Assembly (NCBI RefSeq): GCF_012976305.1
Contig: NZ_JABDSR010000006.1
Coordinates: 1 to 64,000, forward strand
DNA length: 64,000 bases
Source of the DNA: Peptoniphilus faecalis
Lineage (GTDB): Bacteria > Bacillota > Clostridia > Tissierellales > Peptoniphilaceae
Direction: 5' to 3'
The notes below the pieces were generated by a model that saw only the letters and a program-made list of their open reading frames with translations, ran no database searches and was not told where the DNA came from. Position 1 is the first letter of the stretch; the number at the start of each line of letters is the position of its first letter. The translations under genes were made by a program, and so were the position numbers. This document shows positions 50,701-61,401 of the stretch, one piece after another.

Positions 50701-51495
50701 ATCGTATCTTCTGTCATCGAAAAACATATTTTCAAAAAGTGACTGTGCTGAATCAATAGTAGGTGGTTCCCCTGGTCTTAACTTTTTATAAATTTCAAGT
50801 AAAGCCTCATTCTTATTAGTAGTAATGTCTTTTTCAAGTGTCTTTAAAAGTGCTTCACTTTCGCCAAGAACATCAATTATTTCTTGATTAGATTCAACTC
50901 CCAATGCTCTTAATAGAACTGTTATTGGAAGTTTTCTAGTTCTATCAATTCTTACATTGATTATGCCTTGAGCATCGGTTTCAAATTCAAGCCAAGCTCC
51001 TCTATTTGGAATAAGTGTTGCTGAATAGATTTTTTTGCCAGTCTTGTCTCTTTCTTCCTTATAATATGCTCCCGGACTTCTTACAAGTTGTGAAACAACT
51101 ACACGTTCAGCTCCATTAATTACAAAGGTACCTGTTGGTGTCATAAGAGGAAGGTCTCCCATGAAGACTTCTTGTTCCTTTACTTCGCCAGTTTCAGTGT
51201 TGATAAGTCTTACCTTTGCCTTTAGCGGCGCAGAATAATTAGTGTCTCTCTGTTTTGATTCGTCAATATCATATTTTATCTCATCAGATAAATGATAATC
51301 GACAAATTCCAAAATTAAATTGCCAGAGTAATCCTCGATAGGAGATACGTCATCAAAAACTTCCTTTAACCCTTCTTCAATTAACCATTTATATGAAGAA
51401 GTCTGCACGTCAAGGAGATTTGGAAGTGACATAACTTCGTCTACACGAGAAAAACTCATTCTCTCACGTTTCCCATATTTAACAGGATGTACCAT
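47752..51495 (-). CDS. rpoB: RNA polymerase beta subunit
   Basis: 1247 residues from the ATG at 51495 (AGGGTGAG before it; an in-frame GTG inside that site is rejected). The rifampicin pocket reads [18 protein letters not shown] and [18 protein letters not shown], with the wild-type Asp, His and Ser positions, so the allele is predicted rifampicin-sensitive. C-terminal region [12 protein letters not shown] is intact, followed by an acidic tail ([19 protein letters not shown]). No rplJ-rplL genes precede it; DsrE- and MurJ-like genes do. Confidence 0.99.
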   Translation of the reverse strand: MVHPVKYGKRERMSFSRVDEVMSLPNLLDVQTSSYKWLIEEGLKEVFDDVSPIEDYSGNLILEFVDYHLSDEIKYDIDESKQRDTNYSAPLKAKVRLINTETGEVKEQEVFMGDLPLMTPTGTFVINGAERVVVSQLVRSPGAYYKEERDKTGKKIYSATLIPNRGAWLEFETDAQGIINVRIDRTRKLPITVLLRALGVESNQEIIDVLGESEALLKTLEKDITTNKNEALLEIYKKLRPGEPPTIDSAQSLFENMFFDDRRYDLARVGRYKFNKKLGISARIENNITAEDIIDPMTGEILAEQGELLTREKAERIEAAGVNQVLIKNDENFEHATENTIVIGNNFTFVDAYGLDFDMEELGFKEKVYRPLFDELYEEYSEDTEKFKEELEKAHKELSPKHILIDDIIAGINYEFGLMNNVGSVDDIDHLGNRRIRSVGELLQNQFRIGISRMERVIRERMTVQDVDATTPQSLINIRPVTAAIKEFFGSSQLSQFMDQNNPLSELTHKRRLSALGPGGLSRDRAGFEVRDVHNSHYGRMCPIETPEGPNIGLITSLTTYARINEYGFIETPYRKVVDGVVTDQIDYLTADVEYEQIIAQADERLDENNKFVEDRIAARGHGGNADIFDIKDVNYMDVSPQQIVAVGTSMIPFLENDDANRALMGANMQRQAVPLLKTEAPIVGTGIEYRAAKDSGVVVVSKNKGTVKKVDAVHIEIERESDKGIDNYKLHKFMGGNQGTTINQRPIVNAGDVVEAGEIIADGPSTDQGEMALGKNILIAFMNWEGYNYEDAMLVSQELVIDDVLTSLHIEEYESEARDTKLGPEEITRDIPNVGEDMLKDLDARGIIRIGAEVKPGDILVGKVTPKGETELSAEERLLRSIFGEKAREVRDTSLRLPHGEQGIVVDVKTFNRSEGDELQPGVNEMVRVFVATKRKIQVGDKMCGRHGNKGVISRVMPKEDMPYMPDGTPIQIVLNPLGVPSRMNLGQVLEVHLGLAAKKLGWHVATPVFDGANENDIFDTLEKAGYSRDGKIQLRDGRTGEEFDHPVTVGYMYMLKLHHLVDEKIHARSTGPYSLVTQQPLGGKAQFGGQRFGEMEVWALEAYGASYTLQEMLTVKSDDIVGRVKTYEAIVKGENIPQPGVPESFKVLIKELQALALDIQVLDENGNEVDLEVDEDELTRIDNIDDKNTRSDDDIKELIEHTGTANIGIRTISNDEVESFENSHFYEDDEDDEEDYFDESDESED

Positions 51496-51534
51496 TAATT
51501 TTCTCACCCTAGCCTTTCAAATGAGTGTATCAAA

Positions 51535-51560
51535 ATTAGAGTACAAATCACCACTCTAAT
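51535..51560 (-). promoter_or_regulatory. Hairpin in the rpoB leader
   Basis: ATTAGAGT / ACTCTAAT, an 8-bp perfect stem with a 10-base loop, between the promoter and rpoB start. No T run follows, so a role in mRNA stability or feedback is more likely than termination. Confidence 0.5.
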
Positions 51561-51579
51561 TGTTATTATGCAAATATGT

Positions 51580-51608
51580 ATTTTATCATTTTTTATAACA
51601 ACTTGCAA
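51580..51608 (-). promoter_or_regulatory. Promoter of rpoB-rpoC
   Basis: TTGCAA (51603-51608), 17 bases, TGA-TAAAAT (core 51580-51585) on the minus strand; the start would be near 51573. Confidence 0.7.
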
Positions 51609-51619
51609 GGTTTAAAACA

Positions 51620-51653
51620 AAAAAAGATCCTGCTAATTTGCAGAATCTTTTTT
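51620..51653 (-). terminator. Terminator overlapping the DsrE-gene stop codon
   Basis: AAAAGAT-c-CTGC / GCAG-a-ATCTTTTTT stem. On the minus strand it lies at the stop codon of the DsrE-like gene and is followed by T, separating it from rpoB. Confidence 0.75.
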
Positions 51654-51975
51654 ATAGTCTAATATAAGCATAACCTTCGTTTTGAAGCTTTACTAGTTTT
51701 GTTATAACTAATTCCTCTACATTAATTCCAGCAGGAATTAATTCCTTTGAAAGGCGATTTTCTTCCAAAGCTTTTTTTCCTATTGTGATATTTACTTTAG
51801 GATTTCCAATTACTCCCTCAAAATCAACGCCAGAGTATCTGTTGAAAAGAGATGCAGCTTTTGACATTGCAATTATTTCAATTTTTATATCATCAAAACT
51901 ATCTAGTAAATCTCTAACATTTGAAATTACAGCAGACCATTTATCTACTTCTACTACGTGAAAAATTACCTTCAT
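51652..51975 (-). CDS. DsrE-family protein
   Basis: A 107-residue alpha/beta protein of the DsrE/F-like fold, with MKVIFHVVEVDKWSAVISNV at the start and ITIGKKALEENRL and GINVEELVITKLVKLQNEGYAYIRL at the end. No conserved cysteine is present, so a sulfur-carrier role as in true DsrE is unlikely. The start at 51975 follows AAGGAGTG; an in-frame GTG in that site is rejected. Function unknown. It lies between rpoB and the MurJ-like gene. Confidence 0.8.
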   Translation of the reverse strand: MKVIFHVVEVDKWSAVISNVRDLLDSFDDIKIEIIAMSKAASLFNRYSGVDFEGVIGNPKVNITIGKKALEENRLSKELIPAGINVEELVITKLVKLQNEGYAYIRL

Positions 51976-52042
51976 ATCTATCACTCCTTATTAGCTAATA
52001 TTTTACACTATTAAAGAGAAAAATAAAAGACAAATTACTTTG

Positions 52043-53545
52043 TTACTGCTTCTTAAATATTAATTTAATAATTTCTTTTATCTCATCAACTCTAAATAAG
52101 ATTAATAAAATTAAATAAATTGCTCCAGCAATCAATATAGAAATAAGAAGGGATAAATTAACCCCCAAATTTTTAGTCAAAATATTGTAAAATATTTTTG
52201 AACCAAATGCCATTGCAGCTGACGCAATAGTTATTTTAATTACATTTGTAAAAAGTTTTTTATTAAATACATTTCCAATTAATTTGATTGATGGAAGATA
52301 AATCGCAATTGCTCCAACTATAAAAGAAATTGAAGTCGCAAGGGCAATTCCTCTTATCCCCATTATTTTTGAAAGTAAAAATGCTAGAAAAATATTAATT
52401 GCAACTATTAATACTGAATTTATTACTGGAGTTTTGTTGTCGCCAAGAGAATAAAACACTCTTGATATAATTTCTCGCACACCAATTCCAATTACACCAA
52501 AGGCAAAAAAAGATAAAACTGTGGCAGTAATCTCTGCATCATCAACAGAAAATTCTCCACCAACAAATAAAAGATTTACAATTGGAAAAGAATAAATGTA
52601 TAAACCAAAGGCTGCCGGCACAACTAAAAGCAACATATTAGAAAGGCCCTCCGAAAGAGCAAACTTTAAATTTTTAAAATCTCTTTTTGAGCCAAAATTT
52701 GCAAGCTTTGGATAAGTCGCAGTGATAATTGATGTTACAACAATTCCCGTTACAAAACTTTGAAGTTTGTAAGCATAATTTAAAATTGAAATTCCTCCAG
52801 AATAAGCTCCCGATGCAATGGAACGAGAAATCATAAAATTAATTTCAATTGCTGAAGTAGAAATTAAAATTGGAAGTATGGAAAGGAACATCGCCTTCAT
52901 GTCCTTGTTAAAATCAATTTTTAAGTTATGTTTATATCCCAGATTTTTAATTGGCAGAATAAAAATTGCATATTGGAAAACAAAGGCAAGTAAAATTCCT
53001 ATGGCAAGATAATTTATTCCAATTTTGTAAGAGATTCCCATGGAAGCAATTAAAATAATATTCATGAGAATTGAATGTAGAACTGAAACTATAAATTTTT
53101 CATAAATTTGCAAGTAAGCCTTGTAGATTGAACTCACAGCAGTAACTGCAATAGAAAGCATGGCAACTCTTGAAACAAAAATTGCCATTTCAAGTTTTTC
53201 TCCCTCAAAACCTTCAGCCATTAATTTTACAAGTGGTCTTGCAAAAATAATCGAAAATATAGTCACTATAATAAAGACAATTAAAATAATATTTGAAAGA
53301 TTGGCAGTAAAAGCATCAGCACTTTTTTTGTCTTCTCTCGTCTTTATTTTATCGTACATTGGTATGTATCCATTTGCAACAGCACCACTAATTACATTTG
53401 TAAAAGTCATGGGGAGTTGGAATGCAATTAGAAAAATATCTGCCACCATGCCCACTCCAAAAAAGTATGCCAGTGCCTTCTCCCTCAAAAGTCCAAAGAC
53501 CTTTGAAAGTATTGTAATAATCATAAGTATATAAGAAGTTTTCAT
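52043..53545 (-). CDS. murJ: MurJ/MviN-like lipid flippase
   Basis: A 500-residue membrane protein with about 14 transmembrane helices, starting ITILSKVFGLLREKALAYFFG, the typical MviN/MurJ opening, with ADIFLIAFQLPMTFTNVISG near 40 and the late helices ending KKQ. MurJ-type proteins move lipid II or other undecaprenyl-linked glycan precursors outward. It could be the peptidoglycan flippase or a paralogue for wall polysaccharide; the polysaccharide locus is over 40 kb away. Probably monocistronic. Confidence 0.85.
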   Translation of the reverse strand: MKTSYILMIITILSKVFGLLREKALAYFFGVGMVADIFLIAFQLPMTFTNVISGAVANGYIPMYDKIKTREDKKSADAFTANLSNIILIVFIIVTIFSIIFARPLVKLMAEGFEGEKLEMAIFVSRVAMLSIAVTAVSSIYKAYLQIYEKFIVSVLHSILMNIILIASMGISYKIGINYLAIGILLAFVFQYAIFILPIKNLGYKHNLKIDFNKDMKAMFLSILPILISTSAIEINFMISRSIASGAYSGGISILNYAYKLQSFVTGIVVTSIITATYPKLANFGSKRDFKNLKFALSEGLSNMLLLVVPAAFGLYIYSFPIVNLLFVGGEFSVDDAEITATVLSFFAFGVIGIGVREIISRVFYSLGDNKTPVINSVLIVAINIFLAFLLSKIMGIRGIALATSISFIVGAIAIYLPSIKLIGNVFNKKLFTNVIKITIASAAMAFGSKIFYNILTKNLGVNLSLLISILIAGAIYLILLILFRVDEIKEIIKLIFKKQ

Positions 53546-53767
53546 AAATTTCCTTTCAAATCTTAAAGAGTTTTATCTAAGCCATTATATATTTATTGAA
53601 CTTTTATTACAAGTAAGTTTATTTTTATATTTTGACATCATCTTTACAAAGATACAATAGTTATATTGCTTAAGTGTAATGGTATTGAAATTAATACAAC
53701 TTTAAAATTTTAAATTAAAATTGTTTAAAATAAATACATTTAGGTTAAAAAATAATTAGGTGATAAT

Positions 53768-53923
53768 ATGGGAAAAATTAAAAATTTTATAAGAAAACTT
53801 GCAAAATCAAATAAAGAAACTTTTGGAGAAGGTGGACTTGATTGTTGCAACATGAATAAAGACGGAGTAAAAATTAATAAATATAAAGTACAAAATGCAA
53901 ATACGAAACAAATGCACAAATAA
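53768..53923 (+). CDS. LDCC-motif putative metal-binding small protein
   Basis: A 51-residue basic protein starting MGKIKNFIRKLAKSNKETFG with AGGTGA before the ATG. It carries the sequence GGLDCCNMNK, the LDCC motif seen in short clostridial proteins of about 50 residues that are annotated as putative metal-binding. The paired cysteines are its only notable residues. A strong terminator follows. Its role is not known; it is easily missed because of its size. Confidence 0.72.
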   Translation: MGKIKNFIRKLAKSNKETFGEGGLDCCNMNKDGVKINKYKVQNANTKQMHK

Positions 53924-53953
53924 CCCACTACATGTGGCTCGATTTTCACAAAA

Positions 53954-53981
53954 ATAGACCTCTAATTTTCTAGAGGTCTAT
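53954..53981 (+). terminator. Terminator after the LDCC gene
   Basis: Perfect 11-bp stem ATAGACCTCTA / TAGAGGTCTAT with a 6-base loop, between convergent genes. Confidence 0.8.
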
Positions 53982-54004
53982 ATCTTTATAAAAATAAAAA
54001 ATAA

Positions 54005-54026
54005 AGGCACTGGTCTCCCAATGCCT
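54005..54026 (-). terminator. Terminator after the FMN-binding lipoprotein gene
   Basis: AGGCA / TGCCT stem with inner TGG/CCA pairing; on the minus strand it is followed by a T-rich stretch. Confidence 0.55.
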
Positions 54027-54032
54027 AAAAAA

Positions 54033-54518
54033 TTATTTCGCTTGTTCTAGAGCGCTATTTGCTGCTTCAACAAATTGATCGTAGCTTTGTGTTGCACCAC
54101 TTATTGCTTCCACTTCTTCAACTGAACCCTTTTCAGTAAGCTCTTTTCCATATTCTTGAGAAGCTTCAAGAGTCATTTGAGCAGTTTTGTATCCATCTTC
54201 TCCAGCTTCTTTTCCGTAATCTTCGCCCTTTTCTTTTCCTTCTTTGTCAAGATTTTTAACAACAGTATCACTTATTTTTCCGTCAGCAACTGTAATAGTA
54301 ACTTCAACATATCCCCCGTATTTGTCTTCAGAAGATTTTCCTGTATAAGTTCCATCTTTAAGCATTGCTGCTGTTTCAGCTTTTGCATTAGCAGTTGCTT
54401 CTACTTTCTTATTGTTTTCCTTTGCCGCATTTTCCTTTGCATTGTTTTTTGCTCCGCCACATCCCACAAGTGTTAGTGACAACATTGCAACTGTAGCCAT
54501 TGTAAATTTTTTCTTCAT
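54033..54518 (-). CDS. FMN-binding domain lipoprotein
   Basis: A 161-residue exported lipoprotein: signal peptide with lipobox LTLVGC-GG (Cys near 20), an Ala/Asn/Lys/Glu-rich linker to ~50, then an FMN_bind domain. The SGATQSYDQF motif near 140 carries the Thr to which FMN is covalently attached by ApbE in related proteins. Such domains relay electrons at the outer face of the membrane, as in flavin-based extracellular electron transfer or Rnf/Nqr-type modules. No partner reductase is adjacent. Strongly Ala/Glu/Lys biased. Confidence 0.88.
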   Translation of the reverse strand: MKKKFTMATVAMLSLTLVGCGGAKNNAKENAAKENNKKVEATANAKAETAAMLKDGTYTGKSSEDKYGGYVEVTITVADGKISDTVVKNLDKEGKEKGEDYGKEAGEDGYKTAQMTLEASQEYGKELTEKGSVEEVEAISGATQSYDQFVEAANSALEQAK

Positions 54519-54563
54519 AATGTCCTCCTTAATAATATAATTATATTAACTAACTTGCCAAAA

Positions 54564-56278
<1,715 letters not shown>

Positions 56279-57781
56279 TTAAAATAAACTTTCGCCAGTC
56301 ATAAGTTCTGGCTTTTCAATTCCCATGATTTTTAAAATTGTTGGCGAAAGATCACAAAGTGCCCCGCCACTTCTTAGTTTTGCATCTTTATTAAAAAGGA
56401 AAAGTGGAACAGGATTTGTGCTATGACTTGTGACAGCATTTCCCTCTTTGTCAATCATATACTCACAATTTCCATGGTCGGCAGTTATTATTGCAACACC
56501 ATCTTTTTCCTTTAAAACTCTTAAAATTCTGCCTAAATTTGCATCAACTGTTTCCACAGCTTTTATTGCCGCCCTTAAATTTCCTGTGTGTCCAACCATG
56601 TCGGGATTTGCAAAGTTTAAAATTATTGCTCCGTATTTATCTTCTTTTAATTTTGCAATTACAGCATCCGTAACTTCATTGGCACTCATTTCAGGTTTTA
56701 GATCATAAGTTGCAACCTTTGGGGATGGAATAAGAACTCTGTCTTCCCCTTCAAAGGGCTTTTCTCTTCCACCGTTGAAGAAAAATGTAACATGTGCATA
56801 TTTTTCTGTCTCTGCAATTCTAAGCTGATTTATTTTGTTTTTTTCCAAAATTTCACCCAAAGTGTCCCTTGGGATTTCATCTTTAAAGGCAACAAATTTA
56901 TTTTTAATATTTTTATCATACTCTGTCATAGTTACAAGAGTCGTATTTATTTTTTCTCTCTCAAATCCTTTAAAATCATCGTCAACTAAGGCTCTTGTAA
57001 TTTGTCTAACTCTATCTGGTCTAAAGTTAAAAATTATTATTGAATCCTTTTCTTCAATTTCAGAATTTTTTACGAATTTTGCAGGCAATAAAAATTCATC
57101 AGTAATATCTTTATCATAAGAAGATTTTATATAATCTAAAATATTTTCATCTACAAAATCCACCTTTGACACGAGGTTGTCATAATATCTCTTAATCCTT
57201 TCCCATCTGTTGTCACGGTCCATGGCATAAAATCTACCGGAAATTGTAGCAATTTTTCCCTTTCCTATTTTATCTATTTCCTTTTGTAGTTCTTTAATAT
57301 CTTCTAATGCAGCATGTGGCGATACATCACGACCATCTGTTATTGCGTGGATGTAAGTTTTTTCTATTCCTTCCTTTGCCATTAATTTTATAAGAGCCTT
57401 TAGATGATCAAAGTGTGAGTGAACTCCACCCTTTGACACAAGTCCAATTAAATGAACTTTTGAATTGTTTTTCTTTGCGCTATCAATAGCTCTTTTAAAT
57501 TCAGGATTTTTAAAAAATTCGCCTGACTTAATCGCCTCAGTTATCTTTGTAAGATTTTGATAAATTACCCTTCCTGCACCTATATTTAAATGTCCAACTT
57601 CAGAGTTTCCCATTTGTCCATGAGGAAGACCTACATATTCTTCGCTAGCAAAAATTTCTGTATGAGGTGAATTTTTATAAAGCTCGTCAAGAGTAGGAGT
57701 CTTTGCAAGTTTTACTGCATTCCCTATTTTAGATTCATTTATCCCAAACCCATCCAAAATTATCAGCATAGTTGGCTTCAT
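56279..57781 (-). CDS. gpmI: 2,3-bisphosphoglycerate-independent phosphoglycerate mutase
   Basis: Manganese-dependent interconversion of 3- and 2-phosphoglycerate. 500 residues of the alkaline-phosphatase superfamily: MLIILDGFGINE (metal ligand Asp), the phosphoserine nucleophile in GQMGNSEVGHLNIGAGR near 62, AITDGRDV, FNFRPDRVRQ and ITADHGNCEYM. It overlaps tpiA by 4 bp. Confidence 0.98.
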   Translation of the reverse strand: MKPTMLIILDGFGINESKIGNAVKLAKTPTLDELYKNSPHTEIFASEEYVGLPHGQMGNSEVGHLNIGAGRVIYQNLTKITEAIKSGEFFKNPEFKRAIDSAKKNNSKVHLIGLVSKGGVHSHFDHLKALIKLMAKEGIEKTYIHAITDGRDVSPHAALEDIKELQKEIDKIGKGKIATISGRFYAMDRDNRWERIKRYYDNLVSKVDFVDENILDYIKSSYDKDITDEFLLPAKFVKNSEIEEKDSIIIFNFRPDRVRQITRALVDDDFKGFEREKINTTLVTMTEYDKNIKNKFVAFKDEIPRDTLGEILEKNKINQLRIAETEKYAHVTFFFNGGREKPFEGEDRVLIPSPKVATYDLKPEMSANEVTDAVIAKLKEDKYGAIILNFANPDMVGHTGNLRAAIKAVETVDANLGRILRVLKEKDGVAIITADHGNCEYMIDKEGNAVTSHSTNPVPLFLFNKDAKLRSGGALCDLSPTILKIMGIEKPELMTGESLF

Positions 57782-58521
57782 AAATTTTCACCACACTTTA
57801 TTATTTCAATGAAATCATTGACATCAAGGCTTGCGCCTCCAACAAGGACTCCGTCAATATTTTCTTTTGCCAAAATTTCTTTTGCATTAGATGGTTTTAC
57901 AGATCCGCCGTATAAAATTCTAATTTCTTTAGAAATTTCTCCATAATTTTTATTTATAATTTCTCGAATTTCTCTACACATCTTTTCTGCATCTTCAGGA
58001 GAACAAGTTTTTCCAGTGCCAATTGCCCAAATTGGTTCATAGGCAATGGCAATATTTTTAAGATTTTCTACACCACTAAGGGAATTTAGCAGTTCATTTT
58101 TTACAAAATCTAATTCTTTATTTTCTTCTTTTATTTCAAGAGATTCACCAAGGCAAAGAATAACAAATAAATTATCAGAAAGGGCTCTTTTTATCTTTGC
58201 ATTTACAATCTCATCGCTTTCCAAAAATTTTTCTCGTCTTTCAGAATGACCGATGATTACATTCCTAACTCCAATATCTTTGAGCATGTTAGTCGAAACT
58301 TCACCAGTAAAGGCTCCATCGTCAAATTCAGAAACATTTTGTGCAGCTACTTCAATTTTATCTTTTACACTTTTTTTTAAACTTTCGAGAGAAACAAAGC
58401 TTGGTGCAATAAGAACATCTACATTTTCAAATTCAAAATCATTTATTTTATTTGCAAATGCAAGAGCCTCACTAGAAGTTTTATTCATCTTCCAATTTCC
58501 ACAAATATATTTTCTTCTCAT
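57778..58521 (-). CDS. tpiA: Triosephosphate isomerase
   Basis: Interconverts dihydroxyacetone phosphate and glyceraldehyde 3-phosphate. 247-residue TIM barrel with ICGNWKMNKT (Lys), VIIGHSERREKF (His electrophile near 93), YEPIWAIGTGKT (general base Glu near 165) and ILYGGSVKPSNAKE phosphate loop. Overlaps pgk by 4 bp and gpmI by 4 bp. Confidence 0.98.
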   Translation of the reverse strand: MRRKYICGNWKMNKTSSEALAFANKINDFEFENVDVLIAPSFVSLESLKKSVKDKIEVAAQNVSEFDDGAFTGEVSTNMLKDIGVRNVIIGHSERREKFLESDEIVNAKIKRALSDNLFVILCLGESLEIKEENKELDFVKNELLNSLSGVENLKNIAIAYEPIWAIGTGKTCSPEDAEKMCREIREIINKNYGEISKEIRILYGGSVKPSNAKEILAKENIDGVLVGGASLDVNDFIEIIKCGENL

Positions 58522-59702
58522 GCTTCTTCAACTGCCTCAATACCAGGAAGCTTTTTACCTTCAAGCATTTTAAGACTTGCGCCACCACCAGTTGAAATGT
58601 GAGTTAATCTATCTGCAATGCCAGCCTTTTCAACTGCAGAAACAGAATCTCCCCCACCAACAATTACTGTTGCATCAAGATTTGCTAAGATTTTTGCAAG
58701 TTCAATAGTTCCATGAGAAAATTCTTCTATTTCAAAAACTCCACAAGGTCCATTTAGTACAACTGTCCTTGCATCTCTTATAGCTGCTTCAATATCTTTT
58801 AAGCTCTCGCTTCCAATATCTAGGATCATGTCACCTTCACTTACATCTTCTACATTCTTCAAAGTCCCCTTCGCATTTTCAGAAAGCTCTGGAGCAACAA
58901 TTACATCTCTTGGCAAAATTAAATCTACGCCCTTGTCAATTGCCTTTACCATAAATTCTCTAGCAAGGTCTAGTTTATCATCTTCAACCAAAGATTTGCC
59001 AACTTCAAGCCCCTTTGACTTTAAGAAAGTATTTGCCATAGCGCCAACAATTACAAGCACATCAACTTTTTCTAGCAAATTTTCAATTGTACCAATTTTG
59101 TCAGAAACCTTCGATCCTCCAAGAATTGCAGCAAAGGGCTTTTCTGGATTTTTAAGAGCATCGTCAAAATATTTTATTTCTTTTTCAACTAAAAATCCCA
59201 CACAAGATGGTAAAAATTTAGTAACACCAACATTTGAAGCATGAGTTCTGTGCGCTATTCCAAAGGCATCATTTACAAAAATATCTCCAAGAGAAGCAAG
59301 TTTTTTTGCAAAATCAACGTCATTCTTTTCTTCGCCCTCTACAAATCTAAGATTTTCAAGAAGAGCTATTTCACCCTTTTTAAGTTTTTTAACTTCTTCA
59401 AGAACCTTTTCGTCAACAATTTCCCTTGAAGCAATGAATTTAACATCCTTATTTAAAAGTTCAGAAGCTCTTTTTGCCACTGGTGCAAGAGAAAATTCTT
59501 CTTTGTATTCACCCTTAGGCCTTCCAAGGTGGCTCATAAGCACAACTTTTGCACCCTTTTCTATTAAATAATTAATAGTAGGAATGACTTTTACAATTCT
59601 ATCCTCTCCATTAACTTTGCCAGCCTTTAGTGGAACATTAAAATCAACTCTAACTAGTGCAGTTTTATCATTAAAATCAAAATCCCTAATAGTCTTTTTC
59701 AC
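58518..59702 (-). CDS. pgk: Phosphoglycerate kinase
   Basis: Transfers the acyl phosphate of 1,3-bisphosphoglycerate to ADP. 394 residues with ALVRVDFNVPLKAG, SHLGRPKG, VNDAFGIAHRTHAS, ILGGSKVSDKIG and the C-terminal nucleotide loop VIVGGGDSVSAVEKAG. It is the first gene of the operon pgk-tpiA-gpmI-eno-sixA-like. The usual preceding gap gene (glyceraldehyde-3-phosphate dehydrogenase) is absent here. Confidence 0.99.
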   Translation of the reverse strand: MKKTIRDFDFNDKTALVRVDFNVPLKAGKVNGEDRIVKVIPTINYLIEKGAKVVLMSHLGRPKGEYKEEFSLAPVAKRASELLNKDVKFIASREIVDEKVLEEVKKLKKGEIALLENLRFVEGEEKNDVDFAKKLASLGDIFVNDAFGIAHRTHASNVGVTKFLPSCVGFLVEKEIKYFDDALKNPEKPFAAILGGSKVSDKIGTIENLLEKVDVLVIVGAMANTFLKSKGLEVGKSLVEDDKLDLAREFMVKAIDKGVDLILPRDVIVAPELSENAKGTLKNVEDVSEGDMILDIGSESLKDIEAAIRDARTVVLNGPCGVFEIEEFSHGTIELAKILANLDATVIVGGGDSVSAVEKAGIADRLTHISTGGGASLKMLEGKKLPGIEAVEEA

Positions 59703-59746
59703 ATTACACCTCTTACTTTTGATTTCTCATTAAAATTATCAATTAA

Positions 59747-59752
59747 ATTATA
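59747..59752 (-). promoter_or_regulatory. Extended -10 promoter of the glycolytic operon
   Basis: TATAAT preceded by TGG (TGnTATAAT) on the minus strand, about 45 bases before pgk. No good -35 box is visible, which fits extended -10 promoters. Confidence 0.55.
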
Positions 59753-59873
59753 CCATAAATTAAAAAGAGTTTATATTTGTAGAATAGTTTAATATTTATA
59801 ATTTATCGTGAAGTATAATTTCATAGATGAAATAATAAATATTTGCTAGTAAATTTTACTCAATATTATGGAC

Positions 59874-59914
59874 TTGACTTGTTTTTTTTATTATTGTATA
59901 TAATAATATTATTA
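59874..59914 (+). promoter_or_regulatory. dps promoter with overlapping palindrome
   Basis: TTGACT (59874-59879) is followed after 17 bases by TATATA (59897-59902; TATAAT two bases later). The perfect palindrome TAATAATATTATTA (59901-59914) overlaps the -10 region. It resembles PerR/Fur-type boxes (TTATAAT half-sites) but does not match the consensus fully. Confidence 0.5.
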
Positions 59915-59946
59915 ATAATTAAAATTATTTGAAAGTGAGGAATAAA

Positions 59947-60375
59947 ATGACAAAATTAAACACATATCTTGCAAATCTTGCAGTACTAAACATTAAAATC
60001 CATAATCTACATTGGAATATCGTAGGCTCTCAATTTGTATCTGTACATGAGTATCTTGAATCTGAATATGATAAGGCTGGTGAAAGACTTGATGAAGTTG
60101 CTGAGCTTATCAGAATGTCTGGAGAATTTCCAGTTGCTAATCTAAAAGAATATTTAGAAATTTCTACAATCAAAGAGATTGAAACTTCTAAAGAATTATC
60201 TATTAAAGAAGCATTAGAAATAGTCCTATCTGACATGAAACTTCAAAAAGAACTAGCCCTAGAGATTCGAAAAGAAGCGGATGAGGCTGATAATTTTCCT
60301 GTAGCTAATGCTATGGAGGATCATATAGAGGACTACAACAAACAAATTTGGTTTGTGGAATCAAGCCGTAAATAG
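59947..60375 (+). CDS. dps: Dps-family ferritin-like protein
   Basis: A 142-residue mini-ferritin that stores iron and protects DNA by consuming peroxide with ferrous iron. Ferroxidase ligands are visible: His in IHNLHWNIVG (near 22), then VHEYLESEYDKAGERLDEVAE with the His, Asp and Glu across the dimer interface. The start at 59947 follows GTGAGG; an in-frame TTG 18 bases upstream is rejected. A palindrome over the promoter suggests peroxide- or iron-responsive control. Confidence 0.9.
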   Translation: MTKLNTYLANLAVLNIKIHNLHWNIVGSQFVSVHEYLESEYDKAGERLDEVAELIRMSGEFPVANLKEYLEISTIKEIETSKELSIKEALEIVLSDMKLQKELALEIRKEADEADNFPVANAMEDHIEDYNKQIWFVESSRK

Positions 60376-60440
60376 GAAAATTAACTATTGCAGAACTTTT
60401 AATTACTGTCATCCTATAATTAGGGTCTGTAAATAATTTT

Positions 60441-60488
60441 GTGTATCAACCTAAATCCTGATAAAAGGGCAAAGGTTGATACATTTTT
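60441..60488 (+). terminator. Terminator-like hairpin after dps
   Basis: 11-bp stem TGTATCAACCT (60441-60451) / AGGTTGATACA (60472-60482) with a 20-base loop and a following T run. It overlaps a sequence resembling an insertion-element end (GGGTCTGTAAATAATTTTGT from 60423), so it could derive from mobile DNA. Confidence 0.6.
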
Positions 60489-61371
60489 TTGTGTCAGTAT
60501 TTACCCATTCCTATAGGAATGGAGCTTGTCTTATTTTTATACATCTTTAATAAACTGTCAAACTTTCATGAAAATTTACACTTAATTTCATACTAAATTT
60601 TGAACTTAGTTAAAACCTCTCTTCATAAAATATTGATTAACTTGTCTTGTTTTTAGATATACTGACATTTAATAGAGTGAAGTGTCTTTCGGTTATATTT
60701 CTCTCCAACCTATTTTAATATAACTGTTCTCCCTAATAAAATATGCCATGAAAATATCCTCTTCCATCTTTAGGTTTGTCCATCGACTTGAATATTCTAA
60801 TTAAAGCGTTTATACTACCACCTCCTAAAATTAGGCATAGGAAAAGCACCTACAACTGTAGATGCTAAATAATTATTCCCATGTCTTATTCTTTAATTTT
60901 TTCGCTATTTGATTATCTTCTGGTAAGCTGTCGCTTTTTAATATTTCTGTATAATCAAATATTTTTGCACCCATTGAACCTACTTTGGATAACTTTCTAA
61001 AGTCTGTTTCATAAAATTTATCAACAAACATATTTATGGTTATTTTGTTTCAAATCACAACTATAGGAAAAAGCATCTTCCATGCTTTAATAATGGTATC
61101 CTTGCATTTATTTGTTACACAACATAATTAAGTCTCTAACCCAATCTCTCCACCTTTTTTTCGACAATAATTATTACACACCTTGCCCATTAATCTTAAT
61201 CTCTTTTGTTTGTATAGCCCTATATAAGCATATGGGCTATAACCTCTGTCTGCATCTTAGCAATAAATATTGTTCTCTTTATTAAAATCAAAAGCTGTAC
61301 TTACAAGTTGCATTTTCAAATAATTTTAAGAATTTAATGTACAAGAAAGGTCATCTTTATAACAAATAAAG

Positions 61372-61401
61372 ACCAGAGCAAGCTTTAATGCTAACTCTGG
61401 T
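61372..61401. repeat. Hairpin downstream of the cupin gene
   Basis: ACCAGAG / CTCTGGT with an inner AGC / GCT pair around TTTAAT. It lies 57 bp beyond the cupin stop codon. No clear T run follows on the minus strand, so its role as terminator is doubtful. Confidence 0.5.

Noticed and set aside
53740-53949. A 69-codon minus-strand reading frame
   Set aside because: It lies opposite the LDCC-motif gene, lacks a ribosome binding site and shows no domain; the plus-strand gene explains the interval better.
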